Numbered from the stretch's first letter, positions 35,704-46,599 are shown. The stretch is 64,000 nt of DNA from Eonycteris spelaea (GCA_003508835.1 PUFA01000070.1:5642001-5706000), one strand, 5' to 3'. Notes: generated by a model not told the origin, from the sequence alone. Numbers and translations: made by a program.

Positions 35704-37273
35704 GATTTCCCTTCACCACTGACATAGGTCCACTTCTGATAGGGTTCTAGTATGGCAGCCATCCCTGAATTAATATAATGCCAAACATTGTACTGATCTA
35801 TCTTGGAATCAGGCAGGCATTCTCTAAGTTCTGGTACTCTTGGTAGAAGAACTGTGGGAAGAGAAAGTAAATATATATATAAAATAGGTGTCAGTTTTGA
35901 TCAAGATTTTTTTTCTCCCCTCTATCAGTTGGATATTAGAAATCCCTCATAAGGCCAAATGACTAGGCTGAAAAAAGATGTCAGTGCAGCAGAGATGGGT
36001 GAAATAGAAATCTAGGCTACTTGTTCATGTGATTTATTCATAATTTCTATACTTACTTGGACCAAATTCTAAGTGTACAGTTTCCACGGTACAAGGAATT
36101 GCTGCTGACCCCCCGCCAGCCATTATGATTTAGAACCATATGGTTTGCTACAATAATACCTAGTTCCTAATTTTTTTGGTCACATGATCACTTGTCTCAT
36201 CACCAGACACTCCATCTTTACCAGAGATGAATAGCATAACTGGAACAGTTTTTAAATGGCAAGCAGTTCTCTAAAAGAGAAAGCATGGCCTTCCTCAAAA
36301 ATCTCAGGGATACGTTATAAAATTTTCCTGTTCGGGCTTGTTGAAAATTCCACAGCATTCCACCTACCATGGCTGCCTTTATCACTATGAAATCTGCTGG
36401 CCACATGGCCACAGGCAGCAGGCAGCACAGACTGATACTGCACTAGGGCCTTCTCTTCTGTAGGCCTTAGTCAAAATTGGCAGTCTTCAGGTCACCTGAA
36501 AAATGGGATAGAGCACTATTCCAAAGCATGATATGTACTGCCTCCAAAATTCAAGATCTACCACATGCCTTATTTCTTAGTGGCCAGGTTGTCCAAGTTG
36601 TAAGACTTTGTATCCTTGTATGCTCCAGATTATTGCACCCTTAATATTTCACCAATCTGGTAGTCCCTGAGCATATTTGAGATTTATCTCCTACCCTCTA
36701 GTATGCATATGTCGTCTTAGGGCCTCTAGAGGTAATTCCATATCTGCTCAGCAAGTTCTGTTCCCATGATGTCATTGATTTAGAAACAACATGATATTCT
36801 ATATAATATCAAGATAATTAAGGGCTATACTATGACAAAACAGGAGAATGAATATGGTCATAGAGCAAATGGAGCATATGTGCTTTCCTATGCAAAACAC
36901 AACATCACTGCTTTGATCCTCCTTATTAATGAAGATTAGGAAGAATGCACTGACCAGAGCAATAACTGCACACCTGGTACTGTGTGTTTCATTATTCTGT
37001 TCAGTGAAAATACTTCATTTGGCATGACAGCTGTGACTGGAACTACCACTTGAAAAAAATTTATGGAGGTCAAAATTATCTGCCATTATTCATGTAGTTT
37101 TTGTAGAGTCCAACAAATCTATTAATAGTGGATGTAATGGGATTACCATCCTTAAATATTTTAAATATTTAATAGTGGCATTAACCCCTATTCTTCATTT
37201 TCAGATGTATTGTTGCTTCTGATTTACTATGTTAATGGGTAAGGGAAGTTTCAGGGACTTCATAAAAGTAGCT

Positions 37274-37546
37274 TCATACTCTTTTCATGTCAGAGTTGCT
37301 GCATTCACAGTTACAATGGAAAAAGAATATCGAGAAGCACCCAGGTGGATCACTTATGTTTGACTTTTTCCTTCCTGTCTCCATTGTGCTAAAACAATAC
37401 TGTGTCTTCTTGGTGATTAGGATAAATTCTCCCCACAAAATCACCTCACCTTTTGCCTGTTGGTTCCTATATACAAGGAGTACAAAGTATCCTGGTGGCC
37501 ACCATAGCTTATAATTCAACAAAACCTTCATTGTGTCCCCTGGCAA
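37274..37546 (-). pseudogene. ERVL dUTPase-like pol segment, degenerate
   Basis: A 90-codon minus-strand frame. Its start (PGDTM), centre (WPPGYFVLL, then NQQAKG) and tail (a glycine, cysteine and proline cluster, DPPGCF) recall the dUTPase-like domain that ERVL elements carry after integrase. dUTPase hydrolyses dUTP to limit uracil incorporation during reverse transcription. The usual acidic substrate-binding stretch is not preserved, and neither side continues in frame. Residue-level similarity is judged from memory of the family; a profile search is needed. Confidence 0.55.
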
Positions 37547-38600
37547 AACTTCACCTCTTCTGGATGCCAGGATCTCTAACCCTGCAGAGCTGTGGGATGG
37601 TAAATATCAAGTTCCTCGGTAGGTAACTGAAGATAGTGGCCCACTTCTGCTTCTATCTTTCTGTTCCTGGATCCATGGTTTCTTCCTTTTGGGGAAATAG
37701 GATATATAATGGTCTATGATTTAATGCATATATCATATCCTGAGGGATAACATATCATCCTTTTAGAATGTGTTTTTGAATTGGCACTTCAGCTGTGTTT
37801 CTGGAAAAACATTACTGGGTCCTATGAGACTAGCTTCTTATGAATGATGCAGTATGTATTATAATCACTTGATCCCATGATAATGAGCTCACTCCCATAC
37901 ATTCTTTGCTGTGAAGTACATCCCCTGACTGGGTGCTGTGTTGCTAGGATTACATATTTGTGGATTAGATATTACATAAGCCCACAGACAGTGGTGTTGG
38001 CTGAGTCTCTGAGGCAGAAAAGGCAAGCATATACCTGGAATAGGTAGTTATCTCTATGAGGATGAACTTCTGGCCCTTCCACAATTAATCTACCTGCAAC
38101 TAAACCAAAAGCTCAAGAATAGTTATTGTTCTTGACAGGTTGGATATTTAAAGCAGGAGCATTAGTTAGACAGACCTTGGTACATTGCAGTCCCTGATGT
38201 TGGGCCCAAAATAGCCTCCTCATTTGCTACCAAGGGTACTCTATTCATCTACCCATTATGCCAGTTCTGGGGTGCTTATGATGAAAGATGACTAATAATT
38301 TTGTCTATTTGGTTGCTTAGTGCCTCTTGCATGATGGCTGCTTTCCAGTTATACAGAAATCTTCACATGCTTTGCCAACTCCTATTTGTCCATCCCTATT
38401 CTTTACCTAGGCTTCCTTATCTCTGGTGTCCAATCTTTTCCTTTCAGGCACCTGCTCAGATGACCAAATCACTGGCCAGTCTCAGGATGATGTATATTCT
38501 CAATTCAGATTTCATTCCTTTCACACAAAATGTCCATTCACATGTGTGAATGCCAAGAGGTTTCTTGTGGATATCCTGCAGTGAAACATTCTAGAGATTC

Positions 38601-39048
38601 AGGGAAGCAAATGAGAAGAACATGGTGCAGAGCTGAGGAAAGGCTCTTTTAGAATTCAGCTGATCAAAGCTTGCTCAAGTTAATAGAACTTGTAACTGCT
38701 CCAGTGGCTGGAATAAAAGGTGGAACTGAGAAATGAAGTAGTACAAAATAAGTGTCCTGATATATCGCATGGAACAATCAACATCCAAAATTAAACTGAA
38801 GCCCTATAATGCAAACGCCTTTCTGAAAGATTAAACATTTTTGCCATTTAGTTAGTTAAACTTAAGTTAAAATTAACCATTGGCATGTCTAGATTAGTTT
38901 GCTGAGAACAAGGTTCTTAATTAAATCTAGGAAAGGTACATGGGCAGAGAATGAGAACAGTATGGATAAAAAGGAAATATGCTGGGGACAAAAAAGTAAT
39001 GTTTTTCATCAATATTAGGATCGTTTCGCCAGATTTATCTGTCACTAA
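38601..39048. other. Unassigned sequence
   Basis: Lies between the ERVL block and the L1 insertion. No LTR landmarks recognised. Confidence 0.4.
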
Positions 39049-39061
39049 TGTTACCACCCTT
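39049..39061 (+). repeat. Target-site duplication, left copy
   Basis: TGTTACCACCCTT, matching TGTTATCACTCTT at 40945-40957 at 11 of 13 positions (both differences C/T). It brackets the antisense L1. Confidence 0.7.
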
Positions 39062-40944
39062 AAAAAAATTTTTTTAATTAAGTTATTGGAGTGACATTGG
39101 TTAATACAATTATATAATTTTCAGGTGTACATTATAATTTGACATCTATATATTCTATTGTGTGATTATCACCTAAAGTCCAGTTTCTTTCAGCTACAAT
39201 ATATTTGTTCCCTTAACCCACTTATCCTCTCCCTATCCCCCTATATTTGACTACTTTTACCCCGTCTACCTCTCCCCTCCCCCTACCCACTACCCTCTGG
39301 TAACCACAGTCCTTTGTCCACGTCCATGAGTCTCTGTTTATTTGTCTTGTTCATTTGTTGCTTTTAGGTTTATATCCCACATATAAGTGATATTGCGTGA
39401 TTTTCAACTCTTTCTGTTTGGCTTATTTCGCTTAGTATAATTATCTTGAGTTCCATCCATGTTGTCGCAAATGGCAGTATTTCACCTCTTCTTATGGCTA
39501 AGTAATATTTCATTGTATATATGTACCACAGCTTCTTTAGCCAATCATCTATTGTAGGACACTTCGGTTGCTTCCATGCTCTGGCCACTGTGAATAACGC
39601 TGCTATAACATCAGTGTGCAAAAATCTTTATGGATATGAGTTTTCAAGTCTTTGCAGTAAATACCCAGTAGAGGATCGCTGAATCACATGGTAATCAATT
39701 ATTAGTCTTTTTGAGGAAACTCCATACTGTTTTCCATAGTGGCTGACCAATTTGCAGTCCCATTAGCAGTGTGTGAGGGTTCCTTTTTCTCTGCATCCTC
39801 TCCAACATTGTATTACTTGTCCTGTTGATTATAGCTATTCTAACAGGTGTGAGATGGTATCTCATTGTGGTTTTGATTTGCATTTCCCTAATTAGCGATG
39901 GTGAGCATCTTTCATACATTTGTTGGCCATTTGTATGTCCTCTAGAGAGAAGTGTCTATTCAAGTCCTTCTGCTCATTTTTTGATTGGATTGTTTGTTTT
40001 TTGTTGTTATTGAGTCATATGAGTTCTTTGCATATTTTGGATATTAGGCCCTTATCAGAGGCGTTGCTTGCAAATTATTTTCCCATTTGGATGGTTGTCT
40101 CTTTACCTTGTTGATATCTTTTGCTAAGCAGAAGCTTTTTTGTTTGATTAGTCCCATTCATTTATTTTAGCTTTTACTTCCCTTCCTTTGAGGTCAAATT
40201 CATAAAATCCTCTTTAAGTCCAAGGTCCTTGAGTTTAGTTCCTATGTTTTCTTCTTGCATTTTATTGTTTCAGGTCTTATATATTCAGGTTCTTAATCCA
40301 TTTTGAGTTAATTTTGGTGTGTGGTGACAAAGAACAGCCTAGTTTCATTCTTTTGCAGGTGGCCTTCCAATTTTCTCAGCACCATTTACTGAAGAGGCTT
40401 TCCTTTCTCCATGGTATGTTTTTCGGCTTTGTCAAAAATTATTTGCCCATATAAATATGGGTTTACTTCTGGACTCTGATTCTGTTCCACTGGTGTGTGT
40501 TGTTTTGCTGCCAATACCATGCCATTTTGATTACTGTCGCTTTGTAGTATAATTTGAAGTCAGGCAGAGTGATGCCTCAGCCTCATTCTTTTTTCTCAGG
40601 ATGGCTTTGGCAATTGGGGTCTTTTGTGCTTCCATACAAATCTGATGATTTTTTGTTCTATTTCTTTAAAAAATGCCAATGGATTTTGATGGGGATTGCA
40701 TTAAATCTGTATAATGCTTTAGGTAATATGGTCATTTTAACTATGTTGATTTTCCAATCCAGAACACAGAATATCTTTCCATTTCTTTTTTGTTCTTCGA
40801 TTTCTTTTAATAGGGTCTTATAGTTTTCATTATATAGGTCCTTCACATGTTTCGTTAAATTTATTCCTAGGTATTTTATTCTTTTTGTTGCAATTGCAAA
40901 AGGAATTATTTTTTCCAATTCTTTTTCTGATGTCATTATTACAG
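39062..40944 (-). mobile_element. 5'-truncated L1 (antisense), bat-type 3' UTR
   Basis: A single insertion of about 1.88 kb, with the A-tail represented by T-rich sequence at 39068-39074. The 3' UTR (39062-39369) contains TTATTGGAGTGACATTGGTT and TTTTCAGGTGTACATTATAA, which I associate with chiropteran L1s. Then comes the ORF2 C-terminal half. This is among the less-diverged L1s in the window. The truncation point is inside the reverse-transcriptase/thumb region, the usual outcome of incomplete target-primed reverse transcription. Confidence 0.85.
39370..40944 (-). pseudogene. L1 ORF2 C-terminal fragment (pseudogene)
   Basis: The minus strand encodes the end of ORF2p. A 92-codon open piece (40658-40936) contains the typical KYLGINLTK segment after the polymerase domain. 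Another piece (39370-39621) carries LWYIYTMKYYLAIRRGEI and ends at the natural C-terminus ISLICGI. Between them the frame is lost several times. ORF2p is the endonuclease and reverse transcriptase of L1; the endonuclease and catalytic polymerase parts are missing here, so the copy is dead. Confidence 0.85.
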
Positions 40945-40957
40945 TGTTATCACTCTT
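40945..40957 (+). repeat. Target-site duplication, right copy
   Basis: TGTTATCACTCTT, partner of the copy at 39049-39061. Confidence 0.7.
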
Positions 40958-41037
40958 TTTTATATCTACATGTTATTTGTGTAACTGAGGTTGGTATGGG
41001 GATTTAATAAAATAGATATGAAAGTTTTTGGAAGAGT

Positions 41038-41490
41038 TCTAATTGCAATTACAGTTTTTATACTTTTTAAAATATAATAATGGAAGACAGATGGGTGAGG
41101 TCTATAGGACCTAACCATAAACTAACCCTTGAGTAGCCAAGAGTAGCTTGCATTTCCATCTTGTTCAGATGGTCATAATCAATCAGTATGAGAATGTCAG
41201 GGTTTTCAGAAAGTTCGAGGTGATTGGTCTTGACACTAACTCATAGACTTTCCACATCTAATTGCAATTAAAATTTTTATCCATGGAGCATTATATATTA
41301 TTTTTAATATAACAACTGAAAAGAGAGGGGTGACGCCCACAGGACATAGTTAATTTATAAACTAACCCTCGAATAGCCAAGAGTAGCTTACATTTCTACT
41401 TTATCAGATGGTCATATAATCAATATGAAAATGTCAGGATTTTCAGAAAGTTTGAAGTGATTGGTTTTGACATTGACTTACAGACTTAAA
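41038..41490 (+). repeat. Diverged tandem duplication, two units of about 220-235 bp
   Basis: Unit 1 (41038-41256) and unit 2 (41257-about 41490) both start TCTAATTGCAATTA. They share in order ATAAACTAACCCT, TAGCCAAGAGTAGCTT, CAGATGGTCATA, AATGTCAGG, TTTTCAGAAAGTT and GTGATTGGT. By eye identity is around three quarters, with a 10-15 base insertion in unit 2. I do not recognise the family; it may be internal repetition of an unknown LTR or an old segmental tandem duplication. Confidence 0.85.
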
Positions 41491-43463
41491 TTGTAAATGG
41501 GATCAAGTAAGTAAAATGACAGTTTTCACTGGGTTTAGAGAGAACCTTTCCACCATTTAGCTCTACTCTGGAATGTCAGAATCACCATATTGTTTAGGTC
41601 ACACTGCTTCACAGAAACTCAGTTAATTAACTATGATTGGTTGTGATTTGAGCATTCACTAGAATTCATTTATTTTATTTTATTTTTTTATTTTTTGTAT
41701 TTAGATGATAATATCGGTAATGGTAAATGAGTAGCTTGGGCTTTGTAAAAGAGAAGAAATATCTTAGAGGGACTCGGAATTCCAACTGTTTACCAGCTAT
41801 ACTCTCTATTAATGTTCCTTATCAGGCAAACTCTCCAGTAGAAGTACTGTCAGAGAGTTTTGTTAATGTGTTTGAAAGAAAATAGCTCTCAGGGAAGATG
41901 TTAACAAATGTTTCTTTGAGACAAATGGTTCCCTAAGATAGCTGGACAGATTCAGGATTTTGATATCATTTTCTCTTTATATAAGCAGCTTACAGAAGTT
42001 TGGCACAACCAGTGAAAGAAAACATAACTGGCCTGACCTCTATGAAGTGACCTGCATAGTGGGTCTAGCTGGTACACTGTGCAACATTACTGATGCTGCA
42101 TTAAGCCAGCTCACAGACAACTGGGCTGTGTTTCCTTCTTAAAGCTGTGTATGTAGAAACATATTGCTTTGTGGGGGCTCCAAGCAGTGGGGATGTCTTT
42201 CTCTTGCTTGTTTGGTCTCTTAGATTTTGTGCCTTAGTGGGAACCTAGATCCTACAGTTTATTCTGTTTATAGTATGAATGAGATAGTCTATTTGAATGC
42301 ACTTTGCATTTTGTGAGGGATGCTCTATAAATATCCAAGGTTTTATTTGCTGTATTCAACGCTCACTGTTTTCTTCAACACACCATGTAGAGCCAAACAA
42401 CATAAAAGCATAGTGAGTAGTTATATTAAGTACAAACAAATATTCTATATGTTTTATAGTTTATTTATATACATGTTTATGTGGAATTTCTCTATAAATA
42501 AGACAGATACAGTACTTCGGGCCATTACAGATTCCATTCTCCTCTCAAATACTGAGCAAGAAAATAATTCTCTTTTATCAAGTTGGCCAACTAAACAGCA
42601 TTTGCAAGTAAAACTCTATAGCAAAAAATATTAAAAAAGCAGATGATTTTTTAAAGTATTATTTTATTAATGATATTTTCAAAAGGCATTAAATTCATCT
42701 ATTGCTTTAAGGATATCTCTAAATATTTTGAATTAATATTTAGGAAAAAAGATGATTTTTAATGAGTTATATTTGTTTAAGTTCTTAAGGGACTTATTAA
42801 AAATAAAACTGAATTAATTCTATACAACTTAGTTATATATTAGAAGTATATTTGGTAGATGAGAAAAATGTACTCATTATTAATTGTACTTCTTAATAAT
42901 GATTGATATTTATGTAATAATGAGTTCACTAAGTACATGCTAAGTTTTATCTTCAAAGTATCCAAGAAATATTAACCATTAAGTCACTGCCACCGATGTC
43001 TTTGGAAGGCTACTATGTTCTGGGATTTTTAATTTATTAGAAACAGATCTTGAAAGAGAAATTGCTAGTTATAGATCATTTTGTAATAAACCTATAATAA
43101 AAGCAATTATGTAAAACCTTATAACACAATAACCAGTTATTAAAAACACAGAACTCAAACTTTTAGAAGTTTGATGTGAACAGTGTTAGCTATTGGTGAG
43201 GTGAGAGCGGTGGGAGAGGGGTGGTTATCAGTTTATTGCTTCTCAGTTCTAAATCTACCCTTCATTGCCTTGCTTGTGATACAGATAATTCTCCCTGGCC
43301 AGCTGGCCATGTCAACCTCTACGAGCTGAGGGTGCAGGAGGGACACTGCAGGAGGCAAGGGAATTCTGTTCCTCCTTCTGCTGATCTCTATTGGCTCCTG
43401 TGGTGCTGAACTGACATGCAGAGCACCCAGTTGGAAGCAGGACCATTGGGCAGCCTTCTTTTT
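41491..43463. other. Unassigned sequence; possible ancient repeat at 43190-43460
   Basis: 41.5-43.19 kb holds nothing I can name, apart from very AT-rich sequence around 42.6-43.1 kb. A GC-richer block at 43190-43460 (CACTGCAGGAGGCAAGGG, TTGGCTCCTGTGGTGCTG, CAGAGCACCCAGTTGGAAGC) has the look of an ancient dispersed repeat, but I cannot assign it. Frames on both strands there have no domain. Confidence 0.35.
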
Positions 43464-43490
43464 ATTCATTCATTCATTCATTCATTCATT
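43464..43490. repeat. (ATTC)n microsatellite
   Basis: About six to seven ATTC units followed by AT-rich (TTA/TTTA) sequence to about 43565. Confidence 0.93.
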
Positions 43491-43842
43491 TAATTATTAT
43501 TTATTATTTGTTTAGTATTATTATTTTTAACATTTTATTTATTTATTTAAACATTTTATTTATTGTAGGTTCCTTGGCACTGCATCTAGTTTTCTAGCCA
43601 GTATCTCAGTCCTGATGTTAGCCCCCACAGCTCGCATTTGATCTTAGAATTCCAGCTGAAAAAGAATGGTTTGTTGACTAGGATGCTATTTTTTTACAAT
43701 ACTTAAAAAATCATGCAACCATGCAAACCAAACAAATTTATGGCACTTAAATTATTAAATTATCCAACTGTGTGTGTGCCTCTCTGAACAAATCTAGACG
43801 CATATTTCAAATACTTCGAATACATACTCCCTCTCTCATTCA
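43491..43842. other. AT-rich low-complexity sequence, otherwise unassigned
   Basis: TTTA-rich stretches at 43490-43565, then unassigned sequence. Confidence 0.45.
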
Positions 43843-43880
43843 CTCTGTCTCTGTCTCTGTCTCTGTCTTTCTCTCTGTCA
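43843..43880. repeat. (CTGTCT)n simple repeat
   Basis: Repeated CTGTCT units. The minus frame across it is an Arg/Asp-rich artefact. Confidence 0.9.
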
Positions 43881-44104
43881 CAGACACACTTACAGACACA
43901 TTCATATACTTGCAGATACACACACACTGACACATCATCACCGACATGTGCTGCTAAAAAAATGCCTAGAATCATGTCTTCCTCGCTCCCTGCCTGGAAG
44001 AGTTGATTTTTGAAGCCAAGAAAGTGGCCACAGTTTTTGGCCCATGAGGATACTGAAGAGATGCCTCAGCAAAAGTCAAAGGACAAGGGTGAACGGTTCT
44101 GTAT

Positions 44105-44286
44105 CACTGGTTCTCATCCCTGGCTGCACATTAACACCACCTGGGGAACTTTTAAAAATTAATATCTGGACCCAACTCCAGACCAATTAAATTAGATTCT
44201 CTGGAGGCAGGGCCCGGATATTAGCAGTATTTTATTTAAGAGCTCTCCAGGTACTACTAATTTGCAGCCAGGGTTGAAGACCATTG
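44105..44286 (+). mobile_element. MER20 (hAT-Charlie, non-autonomous)
   Basis: The ends CACTGGTTCTCATCCCTGG and CCAGGGTTGAAGACCATTG form the diverged terminal inverted repeat. Inside are CACCTGGGGAACTTTTAAAA, CCAACTCCAGACCAATTAAA, CTCTGGAGGCAGGGCCCGG and GAGCTCTCCAGGTACTACTA. Full length at 182 bp. Flanking 8-mers (TTCTGTAT and CTCTACTC) agree only partly. MER20 copies have been reported as regulatory elements in endometrial cells of placental mammals; nothing here shows activity of this copy. Confidence 0.85.
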
Positions 44287-44439
44287 CTCTACTCTCCTAT
44301 AATTTTAATTGCATTGCCTCCAATTTTTATTCCAGCTAGGCTTAAAGCAGCAGTGATCACTTTCTTTGCTGACTACTTACAGGCAATTTTACCATTGCAT
44401 TCTCACTTGCTAACAATTATTAGTGAGTACTTACATGTG
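44287..44439. other. Unassigned sequence
   Basis: Nothing recognised. Confidence 0.4.
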
Positions 44440-44650
44440 AGCATCTACATGTTTTGAGCTCTGAGGATACAGAGCCGAATGGAACAAAGATCTTGCCTGG
44501 AACAAAGATCTTGCCTTTGAGCAGTGGGAGAAAGTAGACAATAAACAAATATACAAATGCACATATAGTGTATAAGTAGTATTAAGTGATATGAAGAAAA
44601 ATCAAGCAAGATGAGGGGAAGAAATGAGGGGAGGAGGGAGTAGGTGAACT
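44440..44650 (-). mobile_element. L2-like fragment (antisense) with an internal 18-bp tandem duplication
   Basis: TGTTTTGAGCTCTGAGGATAC, AGTAGACAATAAACAAATATA and AAGTGATATGAAGAAAAATC follow the reverse complement of an L2-type 3' region. GGAACAAAGATCTTGCCT is present twice without a mismatch (44481-44498 and 44499-44516). Confidence 0.5.
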
Positions 44651-44740
44651 AGGTTACATAGGATATTGTGGGCCATGTCTTTCATAACATAACATTCAAC
44701 ATAGGTCACAATGAAGTGGCTGTGTGAATCTTGTTGTCAT

Positions 44741-44795
44741 TTTGGGCAAGAGCAAAGAAAAACAGAAATTTGGGCAAGGCAAAGAAAAACAGAAA
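44741..44795 (+). repeat. Short tandem duplication, unit 27-28 bp
   Basis: TTTGGGCAAGAGCAAAGAAA plus AACAGAAA is followed at once by a copy that differs by one deleted base near AAGAG/AAGG and a minor end change. Confidence 0.9.
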
Positions 44796-44924
44796 ATTTA
44801 AAGACTCCGAAGGAACATACTGTTTTTAAGTGGTAATAAGTGAATAATGTTTAAATGGTATATATACTAAGAATGTAGGTTGTCTTTGTAGAAATGTTGC
44901 CAATTGTGTTTTTTAAAATCCTTT

Positions 44925-45640
44925 TTTAACTTTATTGAGGTATAATTTACATTAACAAAATAAACACATATTAAGTGCATACTCTGATAAATTTTGACAC
45001 GTGTAAATGACCATTTAATCATTGCCAAAATACAGATTTAGAAAGTTTTCTTGTGTCCCTTTTTTACTCAAATTCCCCACCCCTACCCAGACCAGCATTG
45101 TTCTTAGTTCTATAATTTTGTCTGTTTTAAAGCTTCATTGAAATGAAATCATATCACATATACACTTTTGTGTTTCTGATTTCTTTCAGTAAGCATATTT
45201 ATTTTGAAATTCATCCATGTTAATGCCTGTATAAATACTTATTTCTTTTTATTGCTGATTAGGATTCCATTGAATAAGTATATCACAATTTTTTTTTATC
45301 CATTCACATGTTGATGGACATTTGAGTTCTTTTTGTTTTTGGCTATTCTGAATAAAGCTGGTAAGGAAATTTGTGTATACGTTGTTTTGTGGACATACGT
45401 TTTTAACTTCTTTTAGATAAATACATAGGAGTGGAATTGCTATGTAGCATGGTAAATACATATTTAACTTGATAAATAAATGTTGAACTTCTGTTCAGAA
45501 TACTTGCATTAAACTATATTCCCACTAGCAATATGTAAGTATTCCAGTTGCTCCATATCTTTGTTGACAATTGGTATTGTGTTTTTAATTTTAACAATTG
45601 TAATGGATATGGAGTTATACATCATTGTGTGAAGACTTTC
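44925..45640 (-). mobile_element. L1M 3' part (antisense)
   Basis: The plus strand follows the reverse complement of an old L1: TTTATTGAGGTATAATTTAC (3' end), AATTCCCCACCCCTACCC, TCATCCATGTTAATGCCTG, TTGATGGACATTTGAGTTC, GGAGTGGAATTGCTATG and TCCAGTTGCTCCATATC. About 700 bp, 5'-truncated. The 7-mer ATTGTGT lies near both borders, too short to claim as a TSD. Confidence 0.75.
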
Positions 45641-45919
45641 AGAAAACTTAAGGGGTCTCAAACTTATATTGGCAGCAGAAACAGGTCTCTCTCACCAATA
45701 CCATAGTACTATAATGGCCTAATTTACATTGATTGCCTTATGATATTATTTCTAATTACCATTGTTACAAGAGTAGAGTATGATCAGAATGAGGGGTAGT
45801 AACAGTCATAGCATTTCTGAACACTCAGAAGAGATAAAGAAACATTCAGGCTTTGCTACTTAATTGTTGTTAAGTCCCAGGAAAGTGGCAACTTGAAGAT
45901 TTTATGTTCATATTTCTTG
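45641..45919. other. Unassigned sequence
   Basis: Nothing recognised. Confidence 0.4.
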
Positions 45920-46143
45920 TAAATGACACACACTTATTGAACAGTTTCTGTGCACTGGGCATTGTACAAAGTTGCCATTCTCAGGACAACTCTTTGGCGT
46001 ATGGTGTATAATTATCTTTGTTTTCATATGGTAAAACTGATGCTCCAAGTCATTTTGGGTACAAGCGGCAGAAAAGGTCAGAATTAAAACCCAGCAGTCT
46101 AAGTCCAAACCTGGGTATGTAACCACTATATTTACTACCTCAA
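45920..46143 (-). mobile_element. MIR SINE (antisense)
   Basis: GTGCACTGGGCATTGTACAAA, CAGGACAACTCTTTGG, TTAAAACCCAGCAGTCTAAG and GTAACCACTATATTTACTACC are MIR landmarks on the minus strand in correct order. Confidence 0.75.
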
Positions 46144-46264
46144 CATCTGATCTGATCATTTTACTTAGAGAAAAACTGCCTTTGTTTAGAAAAGTAAAGA
46201 TTATAGGACCTGACTTAAGGCCAAAAAAACAAAATCTGCAAAGAAAATGTCTGAATCGTCATGC

Positions 46265-46281
46265 AAAAAAAAAAAAAAAAA
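46265..46281. repeat. Poly-A tract
   Basis: Seventeen A residues; no retroposon body was recognised upstream. Confidence 0.9.
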
Positions 46282-46599
46282 GGAGGACTGTTGTTTTACT
46301 GTTACACAGAAGGAAATGGGAAGAGAAGAGTCAGAAGAAGGAAGAAGGGATGACTGCAAGTATGAAGTAATTAATTAGAAATTTATTGGGATTCAGTGAC
46401 TAAAGGACCAACAAAACACCACTGGACAAGATGGCTGAATGACATGTTGAAAGTAATGATGCCTGTTTTCCCATCTGAAGTTAACTGTGTCCTTATTAAA
46501 TACACAGGTACATGTCCTCATTTATTTTGTGCAATGTAACATGCTAAAAGCTAGACAAGATTCAGAGTAAAGTGTCTTATTAATAAAGCTAACATGACT
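46282..46599. other. Unassigned sequence
   Basis: Nothing recognised. Confidence 0.4.

Larger units (their letters stand above)
34441..38600 (-). mobile_element. ERVL-like endogenous retrovirus internal region (antisense), rearranged
   Basis: Roughly 4.2 kb that reads, on the minus strand, like the 3' half of pol of a class III (ERVL) endogenous retrovirus. The clearest part is a dUTPase-like frame at 37274-37546. Upstream of it on the minus strand (about 37.8-38.06 kb) is a degraded stretch resembling an integrase core, interrupted by stops, followed by a possible integrase N-terminal region to about 38.5 kb. Integrase followed by dUTPase is the known ERVL pol order. At least two segment pairs are homologous to each other (35.01-35.12 with 35.81-35.93 kb; 35.29-35.48 with 38.20-38.40 kb), so two copies or an internal rearrangement are present. 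No LTR was recognised on either side. Everything is inactivated by stops and frameshifts. Borders are estimates. Confidence 0.6.

Noticed and set aside
41038..41490. Possible CRISPR-like or satellite array
   Set aside because: Only two units, no spacer arrangement and a mammalian context; reported as a tandem duplication instead.
43190..43469. Overlapping frames on both strands in a GC-richer block, possible exon
   Set aside because: No convincing splice pair with coding periodicity and no domain; the block looks like an ancient dispersed repeat.
44905..45640. 7-bp ATTGTGT at both sides of the antisense L1M as a TSD
   Set aside because: Too short and too AT-rich to distinguish from chance.
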